Positions 44,844 to 57,883 of a DNA stretch of 64,000 nt are shown one piece after another; position 1 is the stretch's first letter, and every line of letters starts with the position of its first letter. The stretch covers positions 1,046,846 to 1,110,845 of the forward strand of contig QEOQ01000191.1 of the NCBI GenBank assembly GCA_010279815.1. The letters are read 5' to 3'. The stretch comes from Brachionus plicatilis (Eukaryota > Rotifera > Eurotatoria > Ploima > Brachionidae). The position numbers were made by a program, and so were the translations under genes. The notes beneath the pieces are model-generated. The model did not search any database. It had not been told where the DNA came from and worked only from the letters and a program-made list of their open reading frames with translations.

Positions 44844-45198
44844 TAAAAAATCATTTCAAAATCAATGAAAAAATCGATTCAATGGTTTATTAAATTTCTT
44901 TTTCATTTATAAAATATAGATGAATTTATGATTTGAACAGCTGCTGAAAGCCTTAGTGTAAGTCCTATCACTGTGGTAAAATAAATTAAGATAGTTTAAG
45001 ACTAAAACAATTGTATTTAATTAATATTATTAAATAAAAATTAAGATTCTTTTCGATTAAACTTAACTTTTCTTTTTATAAATTTTAGAAGTTAAAGCTT
45101 GATTTAAATAAAAATAGTCCTGATAAAAGAATTAATTTTTTTTTGGACTAATTTGTTATTCTTTTGGAAGTTTTTAATTTTTGCATTGTAAACGTATT

Positions 45199-45438
45199 TT
45201 ATGTCATTTTCTTTGAACGCTTAATCTCCTGCCAGTTCTGCTTCAGTCCATTTTCTGTGAGTGTATAGTCATTCTTAACTGCGTCTATAAAATTTCTTAA
45301 AATCTTAAACATTTAAAAAAAAAAACTATACCAATAAATTTCTCAACATTCTCCACTGGAATATTTTTTAGCCTTTCACGGTTGTGCACTAGTGTTTTCT
45401 GTGAATAAAATCGGTCGTAGTAATTAGGACCATTGTAA
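45199..45438 (-). CDS. Possible last two exons of a minus-strand gene
   Basis: On the minus strand an acceptor TTTCTTCTTTCAG opens an exon (45438-45332) with YNGPNYYDRFYSQKTLVHNR and IPVENVEKFI, ending at GTATAG. An acceptor ACTCACAG restores the phase for a final exon (45254-45199) with NGLKQNWQEIKRSKKMT and a TAA stop. The frame and splice signals agree, but I see no clear upstream exon and do not recognise the protein. Confidence 0.35.
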
Positions 45439-45818
45439 CTGAAAGAAGAAAGAGGGGGAAGAATAATATTTTAATTAATTCTTTAAAATAAAAAAAAAAG
45501 AAAAATAAAATATAAAAAAAAATAAAATAATTTAATTACCTCAAAATTTTTTCTTTCTTTTCTAAATTGTTCAATATTTAAACATGTAGCTAATGTGCAT
45601 ATGAGCATATGATAATAAATTTAATATTTTGAATTAAATGCCGATATTTACAATGTGTTCATATTTTTTTTCTTTTCATCACCCAAGAGGTGTTTTTTGA
45701 AATAAATAATAATAATAATAAATATAAATAAGTCTGAGATTTTTTTTGTCTAATTTTTTTATTTTTATTGAAGTTTAATAGTAAGATTTTGAAACAACAT
45801 GTTTTCTCGAATTTTACA

Positions 45819-45925
45819 ACATGTCGTTTCTTATCGAAAACTAGTTTTCAAAATGGCAATTATCGACTATAACGACACATCTTTAATACCATTTTGAAAA
45901 CTAATGTTCGATAAGAAACGACATT
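45819..45925. repeat. Long hairpin, 42-base arms and about 23-base loop
   Basis: ATGTCGTTTCTTATCGAA, then ACTAGTTTTCAAAATGG, faces its near-complete complement. The size and shape would fit a small MITE or a microRNA precursor; sequence alone does not decide. Confidence 0.55.
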
Positions 45926-46004
45926 TCGTTATTTCCGATTACCCATATAAAACGGGATATATGTTAATATAAAATTTAGGGTAATTTTTTTATATTTATT
46001 TGTT

Positions 46005-46091
46005 TATCTGTGCCGATCTAAAGCTCCTTCAAGTTAAATAAAAATAAGTATCAAAAAATTTAAAAAAATTTAATTTGAAACTTTTTTTAAT

Positions 46092-46124
<33 letters not shown>

Positions 46125-46150
46125 TAAAAAATAATAATAATAAGCTACAA
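46005..46150 (-). repeat. Two LINE/SINE-type 3' tails side by side
   Basis: At 46005-46060 the minus strand ends GAAGGAGCTTTAGATCGGC, then ACAGATAAACAAATAAAT, as it does at 63255-63300. At 46089-46150 an (AAT)n run adjoins GCTACAATAGGTTAGCGG. Confidence 0.5.
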
Positions 46151-46468
46151 TAGGTTAGCGGTAGAGCAAGCTATTGCTTACTAAAGTAGCAATTATGCAT
46201 CTAATAACAAAGTAAATTAAAAAAAAAAAAAATTTATATGAACAGGCTAATAATTATTCGTGCTTCAATATCGTTTTTTTTTTAAAAACCATTCATATAC
46301 TAGATCACCATTACATTTTGAATTTAAAAATTTAAATTTCAAATTAATCTTTTTTTTATTTCAACTTGTTAGATTTTCAAACTGATCGAATAAAGCAAAT
46401 TACCCCGATTAACCAGCTAAATCAATCTTCATATAGATCCCAATCAAAGTAAATCAATTTCTTTTTAT

Positions 46469-46945
46469 TTCCTTTTTTTTTCTTTTTTTTTTACTCCGAT
46501 CTGGTGGTATGACCCATTCCTGTCCTAGTTGCTAAACCTTCCCACCTTAAAGGCTCCTGAATCGTCTACTCTTTTCTTGAAGAGGTTTTTGCTTCTGGAT
46601 GTGATAGTATCTGTTGTAAAATTGTTCCAATTGTCAACAACTCTATTCAAAAAATTTCTCTATAGCCATTCTTGGTACACTGCTTTTCCAGACGTTGTTT
46701 GCTTCCGCGAACGCTACGCGCAGGTCCATCGACTGTATCATCAACTTATTCGGGTTGTGCCAGTCCACTCTACTTAGTCCAGTTCTTATTTTGAAGGACT
46801 CAATTAAGTCAACTCTTTGTTTCCTTTCCTCTAGTGTTCTCAAGCTTATTGAGTCTGAAATCGTGCGGCAAGTCCTTTATAATCTTTACCAGTTTAGTTG
46901 CTCATCTTTGAACACTTTCAAACGCTGTAATATCCTTTTATAAGA
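46469..46945 (-). mobile_element. LINE ORF2 C-terminal fragment with 3' UTR and poly(A)
   Basis: The minus strand encodes ITAFESVQR, a stop, ATKLVKII, then (after a frame change) QRVDLIESFKIRTGLSRVDW, and (after another) NRVVDNWNN and FKKRVDD with a stop at 46525-46527. This is the standard order at the end of CR1/L2-like LINE reverse transcriptases. An A-rich tail follows at about 46493-46469. It is 5'-truncated and frame-broken. Confidence 0.85.
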
Positions 46946-47055
46946 ACTTCACACTTCTATGGTGTAATAAATAATAAAAAATTATTTAAGAGCCGTGATC
47001 CTTGGGAAGTTCAAAATTGTCTAAAAAATTTTTTTTCATTTCTCAAGCGATTTAA

Positions 47056-47676
47056 CACTAGAAGCACCAACGAGTCAAAATGACTCTTTTACGATTTTTG
47101 GCCGCTAAAATCAAAGTCAATTTTTGTTATTTGAGCACAATATTTTTTTTTCAGCATAAAAATAAGAATAACTTTCTAAATTAACTAAAATTAAATTCAA
47201 AAAAATTTGTCTTTGTGCCAAATCAAGTATATACTACTAGAAGCACCAACGAGTCAAAATGACTCTTTTTTCGGTGTTTGGCCGCTAAAATCTATGTATT
47301 TTTTTTTTTTGAGCATAATATTTTTTCAGCATTAGAAATAAGAATAACTTTCTAAATTAAAATAAAAAAAATTTGTTCAAATTCGTTTTATGTGGTAATT
47401 ATAAAGCGACAAATTTTTGTTCAAAATGCAAAAAAGCAGGGTGTGGAAATTGTACAGAAGAAATAGAGAGTATTTGTAAAAAGTGTGATTGACCATGGAT
47501 ATTTTATAAGGCTCAATAAAAGACTAAAATTTATTAATTTACCATTTTTATTCAATTAATTTAATAATTTAAATAAATTTGAACATAAAATGTATGATTT
47601 ATTCCTTAATTTTCATAACGAGTCAAAATGACTCGTTTTGGTGCTTCTAGTAGTTTGAAATTTTGGTTTTCTAGTG
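47056..47676 (+). mobile_element. piggyBac-family derivative, 621 bp
   Basis: TTAA stands at both borders (47052-47055 and 47677-47680). The ends are CACTAGAAGCACC and, reversed, CACTAGAAAACC. An AACGAGTCAAAATGACTC palindromic block lies near each end. Near 47388-47492 a short frame reads CGNYKATNFCSKCKKAGCGN, with a CKKCD and stop at its end. This is the cysteine-rich zinc-binding C-terminus of a piggyBac transposase. The catalytic part is deleted. The left end is duplicated: the stretch from 47056 recurs from about 47236. Confidence 0.8.
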
Positions 47677-48059
47677 TTAAATATGTTTAATACAGCCTGT
47701 ATTAAACATATTTAAAAAAAGATTCAGCTAAAGATTGAGAATTTCCTTCTGAATCACCAAGAATGATTAAAATGTGACAGATGCTTACCTTATATAAAGA
47801 ATTAATATTATTCTATTTAATTTGTAATTTTATTTGATTTGTAATGGTATTTAAACTGTAATTTATTATTATGTAATTCTATTTTTGTATTCTTGCATAT
47901 TTTTCCTTTGTAAAATTCTTGTACATAATACTTACTTAATTCCACACAATACTTTCTTAGATTAAATTAAACAATGACTCTTACTGAACTAAAAAAAAAA
48001 ATAATGTATTTTCCAATTGTCTGTTATTTTCCATCTTTTCTGCGCAATTTCGGCTACCA

Positions 48060-48144
48060 TAGATGTCCTCCAAGTAGGTCATCTCCGCAAGCTTGCTTGC
48101 TGTAGCTTATTCTAATTATTATTATTATTATATATTATTAGGCT
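48060..48144 (+). repeat. LINE/SINE tail with TCTCCGCAAGCTTGCTTGC and (ATT)n
   Basis: The sequence is the reverse complement of the unit at 39015-39100 and ends in an ATT-rich tail. It lies directly upstream of the duplicated segment 48145-48470. Confidence 0.55.
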
Positions 48145-48470
48145 GTTTAAAAAATAAAATAGGCAATTTTTTTGTTCATTTCGAACGATAGAGAATTTAA
48201 AATAAACAAAATAATAAATTATCATAATTACAACAATCGTCAATTTTATTTAGAAAAAAAAAAAAAATTTTTTTTGCTTAATACAAGTATTTGCACAAAT
48301 TCACAAAATCGACTCAAGAATAATTTGCAATTAGCAAACTATTTGCTCAAAAAGAAAAAAAAACGATCAAACTCACACTCAAATTGCAAACACAATTCGA
48401 AATTATGATTTTTGCCCAACAATAAGAAAATAAGAGTTTAACATAGCTAAATGCCTATAGTGACTAGTAT
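48145..48470 (+). repeat. Promoter-proximal copy of the duplicated segment
   Basis: Diverged direct copy of 43783-44060. It ends at a TATAAAAAA-like sequence (48468-48476) about 290 bases before the HECTD1 start codon, so it may overlap the promoter (inference). Confidence 0.7.
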
Positions 48471-48604
48471 AAAAAACAATCGTCTAATTTAATCCCATTC
48501 TTAAAACTAATACTTTTATACTTTTACTCCTCGGCGCATATTCAACAACATGCATATTTCTACTAAGCCCCTTTTCCAACCAAATATTCGCCATCTATTT
48601 CTGT

Positions 48605-48650
48605 CTCATAGCACCTCTCCCTCCCTCCCTCTCTCTCTCTCTCTCTCTCT
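48605..48650. repeat. (CT)n microsatellite in the HECTD1 5' region
   Basis: CTCCCTCCCTCC passes into about ten CT units, roughly 115 bases before the start codon. It could lie in the 5' UTR. Confidence 0.85.
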
Positions 48651-48764
48651 TAATTATGCCTTTCTCTTCTCCTCATTCGCAATTCACTCCAACTCTTGTT
48701 GCATAAACCATGGTTTCCAACTAAAAAAAAAACAAAAAATTTTTTTCTCTTTAGAACACACAAA

Positions 48765-51700
48765 ATGTCTGACATTGATCCAGATACGCTACTCGAATGG
48801 CTACAAACTGGTAATTCAGATGTGACTCTATTGGCCTTGGAGCAGCTGTGCACCATACTGCTGCTGTCGGACAACATAGACAGATGCTTCGAGAGGTGAG
48901 ACCAAATTTGTTGTTGCCATTCCATTGTAAAATAAAAAAAAAACCCTTGTTTTTTAAGCTATCCGCCGCGCTCATTCCTGCCCGCCCTCTGCAAAATCTT
49001 CCTGGACGAGCAGGCCACCGACCAGGTGCTTGAGGCGACGGCGCGCGCCCTCACCTACTACCTTGACGTGAGCCAAGAGTGCACACGTCGCATCGTGTCC
49101 GTGGAGGGCACGCTGCGCGCCATCTGCAACCGCCTGCTCGTCATCGAAGTGGACAACAAGACGAGCAAGGACCTGGCCGAGCAGTGCATCAAAACGCTGG
49201 AGCTGATATGTGCGCGCGAGTCGTCGGCCGTGTTCGAAGCGGGCGGCCTCAACTGCATACTGCCGTTCATTGTCGAGCACGGCAAAGTAATCTACAAAGA
49301 CTCGCTGCACTCGGCCATGAGCGTGGTGACGCGGCTGTGCGCCAAAATGGAGCCGCACGACCCGTCGCTCGACTTTGTCGTGCAAACGCTCAGCAAGCTG
49401 CTCAAGCACGAGGACACGTGTGTGGCGGAGGGCGCGCTCCGCTGCTTCGCCTCGCTGTCCGACCGGTTCACGCGCAAGGGCGTCGACCCGGAGCCGCTCG
49501 CCAACTACGGCCTCGTCACCCAGCTCATCGACAAGCTCGGCCACTCGGTCCTCGCCAACAACACGAACAAATGGCTGCAGGCGAGCGCCCAGACGGCCCA
49601 GGAGCCCGCCGCCCTCTCCATATCCACCCTCACCGGCCTCTTGTCCACTCTGTGCCGCACCTCCGACTCCATCACCAAGCAAATACTCGACTCGAGTGTC
49701 CTGGACTCGATCGAGAGGGCGCTGTACGGCGACGAGCGCTGCGTCCTTGACACCATGCGCTTTTTGGACCTGCTGCTCGTGCTCATTTTCGAGGGCCGGC
49801 AAGCGCTGCCCAAGCAGCCGCCCCCGCCCGCACCCACCGCCGCCGCTAAGCTCAAATCGGACAAAAAAAAGTGCGACGCCCACACCGACAAGCTGCACCG
49901 GCAGCTAATCGAGCTGATTCGGATGAAGGACACGGACTCGTTTGTGGAGAGTGTGGACGGCGCCGGCCAGCTCGATCTCAACTTTATGGACGACGTGGGC
50001 CAAACGCTGCTCAATTGGGCGTCCGCGTTCGGCACTGCCGAAATGGTCGAGTATTTGGCGTCGAAGGGCGCCGACGTCAACAAGGGAATGCGCTCGTCGT
50101 CGCTGCACTATGCGGCCTGCTTCGGCCGGGTGCAAATCGTGCGCATTTTGCTCAAGTACGGCGCCAATCCCGATCTGAGGGACGAGGAGGGCAAGACGCC
50201 GCTGGACAAGGCGCGCGAACGCGGCGAAGAGTCGCACCGCGAGGTCGTGCAGCTTTTGCAGCAGACGCCCGACTCTATTGACTCGCACGATCGCCACGAA
50301 CTTGCCGTCGCCAGCCAAAGCGACCAGCTTATCGAAGTTAAGTTCGCCTACACCAAACGGCTAATGCCCATTTTGTGCCGTGTCAGTCTGTCGTGCATGA
50401 TCACGTCCATTAACAAATCGTGTCTCAATTTGCTCAAAAAATTGATCGCCTATTCGAACGGCTCCCAGTTGAATCAAATTGTTCAGTTGAATTTGGAGGA
50501 CAGGAGCAATGGCGAGCGGCAGACAATGGCCACTTTGCTCGTCGATTTAATTGCAAAAATTCTCAAGGTAATTTTTTTTTTTTTTTTTAATTTTTTTTTT
50601 CGTGCAAAAAATGAAATTTAGGTCAAAAATTAAGTTTGAACTTTTTTTATAAAATAAAAAATAAAATTTGTTATATATAAAATGTTCACATTTTGAGAAA
50701 ATAGTTGTAAAGAAATTTTTCTGTTACATAATGATATTAATACCTGACATATTGCTGGTATTGTGAAGTTCAAATACAAATTGAACAAGGCATTGTACAA
50801 AATTTTAATTCTTGATGAAAATATGGTCATTGTGCTGTAGATTTTTTTGTATGTTTTAAAAGGTGAAACAAACAATGTTTCATTTAACGGGTCTTGCCTA
50901 AAATGTGAAATTTATGTTCACCAAATTTCTGTTCACAAATTTTGTGACCAAAGTAGTTCACATAAAATAAAAAACGTTCACCAAAAATTAAGACAAAATT
51001 TAATGGAAAATTCACTTACAATTGAGAGTGAAGATGATAAGACCGATTCGGTTACTTTGGTTAAATAAAAATCTAATGATTTGCAATAAAATGGGATAGC
51101 GATGCTGAGTCAAGTTTGGGTAAAAATTTACTTACAATTGATGAGAAATTAAGTGAAATTAAGTTTTTTCTTTTTTAATTTCCTTCTTTTTATTTTTGAA
51201 CTTCTATTCTTATCTATATAATTTTATGTATTTATCTATTTTTGACTCGAAAAACTGTAGATAATTGTATTTTTTAAAAACAAAATTACTAATATTATCA
51301 ATTCTTCAATTTTGCGAGGCTGAGAAGAAGGACTAAGATCCATTCTGAGTAGCCTTGGGAAGGAAAACTTCCTTAAATTATACTATAAATAAATAAATGA
51401 GAAATTAATGAAAAATATTAAAGGAGTAAAATTGAATATAGCAAAAAAAATTAAAATTAAAAAATAATTTTTGACAATTCATTTTATTTTTTCTATCGAA
51501 ATTAACATTTAAATTAATGTTCCCATAAAAAAATTTAGTTCACGAAAAATTAAAATTTTTTTTTTAAATTTTCTCTGGTCACAAAATTTGTGAACAGAAA
51601 TTTGGTGAACATAAAGTTCACATTTAGGCAAGATACTCATGGTCACATTTTTTGGTGAACTTCTGTTCACATTTTAGGCAAGACCCCATTTAACAGTCCA

Positions 51701-54700
51701 GTTTAAAAAATATAAAAAGAAATAATTGCCAATAAAATTGGGCATCTTTAAGTTGATAATAAATTCAATATATCATTTCAATTCAAAGAGTTTATCGTTT
51801 GATATTAAAATCAATCTTTAAATTAATTGGAATAATATTAATATTAAATGCTTTACATGTTATGTAGATTTAAAAAATAAAAAAAAAATAATTCCAAAAA
51901 TTTTTGTAGAAAAAATCGATCTTTTCATTTTAATACTTATTTGGAATTTTAATATTTGTAATTCATTATTAAATTATTATATTTTAATTTTGAGTGCCAG
52001 ATACAAATACTTTTGAAATAAAAAATTTCAAAATAAACTCTACAAAAAATCAATTTAAAAAATTTAAATTTAAAGAACGATTTTATCAATGGATTTAGAA
52101 AATATTTTCTTTAATTGTTCAATTTTTTTTAATCTACTTAACATGAAAAGCATTTTACATTAAAATTATTTAAATAAATTTAAAGATTAATTTTATTATC
52201 GAAAAATAAATTCTTTGTATTGAAATGATATTTTGAAATAATCTTAAACTTCAAGATGCCATAAATTGAGTATTTTTAATCAAATTGTATATAAATTTAG
52301 AAATGAAAATTAAATTTTTTGTTATTCTTAATTTTCAATTACTTTAAAATTGAACCAGTCTAAGCATGTTAATTGTATTTCTCTACAATTATAACCACCC
52401 AATGTTAAATTATTTAATTAGCGATGATACAATTTTAACATTTGAATAAAATAAATTTACCAATTGCAAAAAAAGTTCCATTTAGAATATAATAGATACA
52501 ACAAAAAAAGAAATCTCAAAATACTGATATTTTATTTGACCATTTTTTTTTTCTGTGTTAATTTTAATTAATTTATTTTTGTAAAATCAAGTGAAACATT
52601 ATTTGTTTCATGTTGCTTCATCATCAAAGTTTAAAAAGCTCAATTTTTCCAATTTTAATTAATGAAAAAGAATTTTATTTTTGTAATTTTTTGAAGGTTT
52701 GAATGAAAATTAAAATAGTTTTGTGAGCTGACTAATTAAAAAGGTCACTTTTTTTTTCCTTTTTTAAAAAAAAAATAGGTGAGCTTTTTAATCCTTTTAA
52801 TTTTATCTACCCTACTTTACTCTGAATAGCATAGTAATACCTCAAATTCAAAATTAAGTTTTTTTGGGTTTACCAATTGGTGAAAGTGAGTTTGTATCGA
52901 ATTTTATTAAAGAAAGTTTAGAACTCAATTAAATTTGATAGGATTTAAAAAATTTAAACATTTTCAGTCAATTTTGAAAAAAAAATTTATTAAAATAAAA
53001 AAACATAAAAAAAAAAATATAAATTTAAAAAGAATGAGGTTTGTTAACGGTTAACCCCAACGGTTGGGGTAAAAGTGATAAAATACAAAAAACAAATAAA
53101 AGATGAGTATAAAAAAAAACGAAATCAAATTAATTTAAATTCTATTATTTACATTTTTTCGAACAATAAAATTCTTTTTTCGGATCAAACTTTTTAGGTA
53201 GACATTTAGCACATGACCAGTTAGAGTATCCTTCACATGAAATCCATTTAGATTGATTTTTTTATCGGAACCGAATTTTTGTTGACCTTATTCAGTGACT
53301 CGTCAGTGTATTTTTAATTGGTAGCAGGTTTATTTTTAAAGTTTGTTCCTAGCATTTTTTAAAAAAAAGACCATTATAAAAAAGAAACTTACAATAATCA
53401 ATTTATTTTAATATAGAAATTCAAAATAAACCAATTAACGGTACAACCCTAAAGTGAATTTTTTTTTAAAAAATGTGTTTTTTTTTTATAAAAAGAGAAC
53501 GGTTATCTCTTTGAAAAAAAAACAATTGAAAAAATGAAATCAGAGGAAATTGTTTTTACACAACTACAATTTTTTTTTTAACATAACAAAATATTAATTA
53601 AACACTATACTTTTAAAACATGAGAATTATTTTATTATAACATAAAAAATTATCTAAAGTCAATTACAACATAAATAACTTTTGCTACCAAAACAAAATG
53701 AAACTTTACATCGAATAGGACATTGGATTTTTGATCCATTTACATTGCATTTGGACGAAAGACAACTTTTAATATAAGATGATTTGAGATGTTGGTCAAA
53801 AATCTTGTCATACAGATTACACTTGCTTGTATTGGCAGCATGAGTCTGTCCGTACTTAAACTCGCTTGTGGAATTAAAGAAAAACGTCTCGACTTCAATC
53901 TGCTCTGATGTTGTTAGCACCCGGTCATACTCTGAGTTTGAGTGTCAAAGCTAATTGCGATATTTTTTAGTTTTTTTTGTGTTTAATTTTACTTTGAGAT
54001 GTTTAAAAAAAAATTTTTGTGTCAAAACTAGGGACCCATGAAATCAGGGTCAAAAATTACATAAGACAAAGGGTCATTATTTAAAAAAAAAAATTTTCAA
54101 GAAGTTTTTTTTCGCAAGCGGTATCTTTTTTATTTATGGGGTTATTTTTAAATTCAATTAAAAAAATATACAATGGTATAGGTCATATATCAATTGATTA
54201 ATTTGTAGAAAAAAAAATAGAAAAAGAGTCATTTTTTATTTGCGCAAAAAAGTGAGATCAAACAAACACTTATCGTTATTACCCCTTGCTCGTTTCAAGC
54301 CGTAAATGCGGCCTCATGGTTTTTCCACAACGCTAAGTGATACCGGCGGAAAATAAAATCGGTAAAAAAGAAAAGATAAGTGTGAAATAGGTTTTCAACA
54401 AGGGAAATATTTAAAAATTATAATTTATTATTCTAAATTTTAATTTGCAAAAAAAAATAAAAATAAAAACCAATCAAAAAAAAATAATTATTCAATCTAA
54501 ATAAAATTGCAAATTAGCTAAATTATGCTTGAAATGGGCCAAATGATTTGCATTCAGAAATGGAATAAAAAAGGATTATTGAAAGGAATAATAGGAGTAA
54601 AATGAACATTATTTAATGATAAATAGATAGATCAACTATTTTGACGAGGAATACACTTGCTAATAAACACTTATCATAAAACTCATTAATTTACTATAGG

Positions 54701-57700
54701 TATATACATTTTTTATCATTTGTTAGAATGGATTTTGAATACGTTCCAACCACCAAAGGCTATCCTATGATTTTTTATAGAGGCTTTTTATATCAACGCT
54801 TAAAAAAAACAAATATTGATGGTACCACAACTTGGCGTTGTAAAAAATATTATAATTTAAAATGTTAGGCTGTTGATCAATCAATTTTTTTTATCAAAAA
54901 TATCACTAATTGCAATAATTCATTATTTCAATTTAATTAGGATAATTTAATATAAATTATTAATATTTATTAAAATTAGTAGGTTTTCAACAACGTTTTA
55001 ACACTTTTTTATTATTTTTTCACACTTCCTACTCCACCTTTTTTTGTCGGTTAGATAAATTAAAAAAAAAATAACACAATTGTTGAAAACCATCCAGGTG
55101 TGAAATTGTTGTGAAAAAACCTTGAGCCCGTATATGTTACTAATTATTTCGTTTTTTTTTGATTCTATTCGAAAGAATGACCCAAAATCCTTATTTTTTC
55201 AAAATTCAGATAAAAGACAAAATTTGGAACAAAATTTTAATTCTATTTTTTTTCCACTCAAGGACACGCACAACTATGACAATGTGGCAATCGGTCTGGC
55301 CATCAGCAGCGATTTGTTCCGCAAGTGCGATGAGTTCATTGTGGACGAGTATACACGCTACGGCGTCTCCACACTCATAGGCTCGATTGGCAGCCAAGCG
55401 AGCGGCGCCGATTTGGCCGACGACGATCAGCCAGAGCAGAGCAGCATGTTCAAAAAAAGCAAACTGTACGTTTGGAACGCCGACTGGTGCTTCACGTACA
55501 CCGACGCGGCCATTTTTGTCTGGAACGAACAGTGTTTGATCGAGCTGCCCAACCGGTCCAACGGCTGGTTCAAGGCGTTGAGCGACGAGAACACGGTCAG
55601 CGTGTGCTATGGCGACGGCGCTCGCAGCGCGTTTAGCGAGGTGGAGACGGCCGCGTGGCTGGCCGAGTTTGAGCAGGTGCGCACCGCTCTGCAGGGCCTG
55701 GCGCCCGAGATCGTCATCCTGAGCGCCGACAAGCAATTGCACATCGAGAACTGGACGTTCAGAGCGCTCGCCGACACCCAAATTCTGATCGCCAACCGCT
55801 ACGACTTGCACAAGCTCACGTTGCGCAAAAACCTTGCCGCCTTTCACTCCAACCTCGGCCACAAGCTCAGCTTGGAATGCGGCGCGCACGCGCTCGGCGA
55901 CGCTTTTGCCGTGCCCAAGCACCTCCAGTCGACCAATCTGTCAAAATTGAACGCTCTCCAGCACTATTTGTCCGCCGCCAACCAAAACGCCACCAAACTC
56001 AAACAAAGACAATTAAAACGTCACTGTGTCACGCTGGCCAATCGGCTCCAGCTCGACTATCTGCAGCACAAGCAGGACCGGCCGCGCGCCCTACTGATCG
56101 CGCTGAAGCGGGCGGTCGCTCAGATTGGAGACGTGACGTCATTGAATGAGACAAAATTTCGGTCGACACTCGTTCAGTTGAAAGAAGTGCTGGCCGAGAC
56201 CGACAAGGGCATATCGTCGTACGAGCTGTGCATGAGCGGCCTGGTGCAGTCGATGCTGAGCGCGCTCGCTGACGACGAGACGGCCGAGGGGATCGGACGC
56301 CGGCGCGCCTTCGCCGCCGTCTTCGGCACCGACCACACCGGTCTAGTGCTCAATCTAGTGCGCAAACTGATCAATGTCCTAGAGGCGTCAGAGAGCCTGC
56401 CCGTGTATTTGTACGAGGCGCCCGGCTCCTACAATCTGCACTCGTTCAGCAAGCGTTTTCGGCTGGGTCTTAAAAAAGGCGAACCGTCCGACCCCAATTG
56501 TCTGGACTACACGGGCCGAGTGCTCAAAGTGGAGCCATTGGCCAACATTAGTCATCTGGAAAAGTACATTGCCAAAATGGTTGTCAAACAGTGGTACGAC
56601 TACGAGCGGGACGGCCTCACGTTCTGGTCGAGTTTGTCGCGGCAGCTGCCCGTGCGATTCGAGTACGAGAGCGATTTTGACCAGAACGGCATTTTGTACT
56701 GGATCGGCTCGAATGGCCGCACTCAAGACTGGATAAATCCGTGCAGTCACAACGAGCTGGTGCGGCTGTCGCACAGCGAGTCCATGAAGCAGATGGCGTC
56801 GGGCAAAGCAGAGGATTTGCTGGGCCGAGTGGCCACTAGTTGTCACACGACTGGCTCCGAAAAGCGTCTTTGGTTCGTGGTCGATTTTGGCATGTTCATT
56901 GTGCCCACTCACTACACGCTCCGATACTCGAACGGCTTTCAGAAGACGGCGCCGCGTAACTGGGCTCTATTGGCGAGCAAAACGGGCGGCTCCAGCTCAG
57001 CCGACTGGGATATATTGTACACGCACTCGAACGATGATGGACTGCGCGACTTTGGCCAGTCGTGCACATGGTCTTTGGCAGAGTCGACCAAGGTGAAACA
57101 GGAGAGTGAGGGATGGCGGTTTTTTCGCGTGCAGCAAACGGGCCGCAATCAGAGCGGCGCCAATTACACTTTGTCTGTGTGCGGCTTTGAGGTGTACGGT
57201 ACGGTCACCGGTCTGGTCAGGGACAAGCTGACGGCCGTTAACTTGAGCTCGAGTAGTACGCGGCTGTCCGATTCGGAGAGACGGCGCCAGAAGCGCTTGC
57301 TGGCGAGAAGCTCGCTGCAGAAGCAGATGGTGCTCGGTGCTAGGGTTCAGCGGGGTGTGGACTGGAAATGGCCGAACCAGGACGTGGTTGGCGAGGAGTT
57401 TGAGGGCACGGTCATAGGTGAACTCGACGCGAATGGATGGGTCGAGGTCATTTGGGACAGTGGCGTGTTTAATCACTACAGAATGGGCTTTGAGTCAAAG
57501 TTCGACTTGAATTTGGCGCCGAGTCACGACGCCGCCAAGCTCAGCACTTATCATGCTTTGGCTATGCAGAATTTGGCCATGTCCAGAACCAATTTGGCTC
57601 ATTTTCATCCAGTGGATAATATGCAGTGCGAGACTGGCGCCAGGATTGAGCCTAGTTCGGCCGCCAGTCTCAGCGATGTGTCCAAAAAAGAGAATTTGGC

Positions 57701-57835
57701 CGCTCTTGGTAGCAAAATCAAGTTCAAATTTGAACCCGACAGTAAAATAGGTATTTTTGAAATTTTTTTTTTTTTCTATCTACAGTCCTGCTAGTACGAC
57801 AAGTGTTTTTAGTGTAATTTATTTATTAATTTAAT

Positions 57836-57883
<48 letters not shown>

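Noticed and set aside
48972..50318. Long antisense frames (up to 308 codons) over HECTD1 exon 2, and similar ones over exon 3
   Set aside because: They show no family motifs and reflect codon bias of the true frame.
50847..51068. 73-codon frame with two cysteines in HECTD1 intron 2
   Set aside because: Most of it is the inverted end of the transposon 50889-51686.
54380..55106. GTGTGAAAT as an exact 9-bp target duplication for the FLYWCH-containing element
   Set aside because: The motif is not directly adjacent to both GGTTTTCAACAA ends, so I kept the element only at low confidence.
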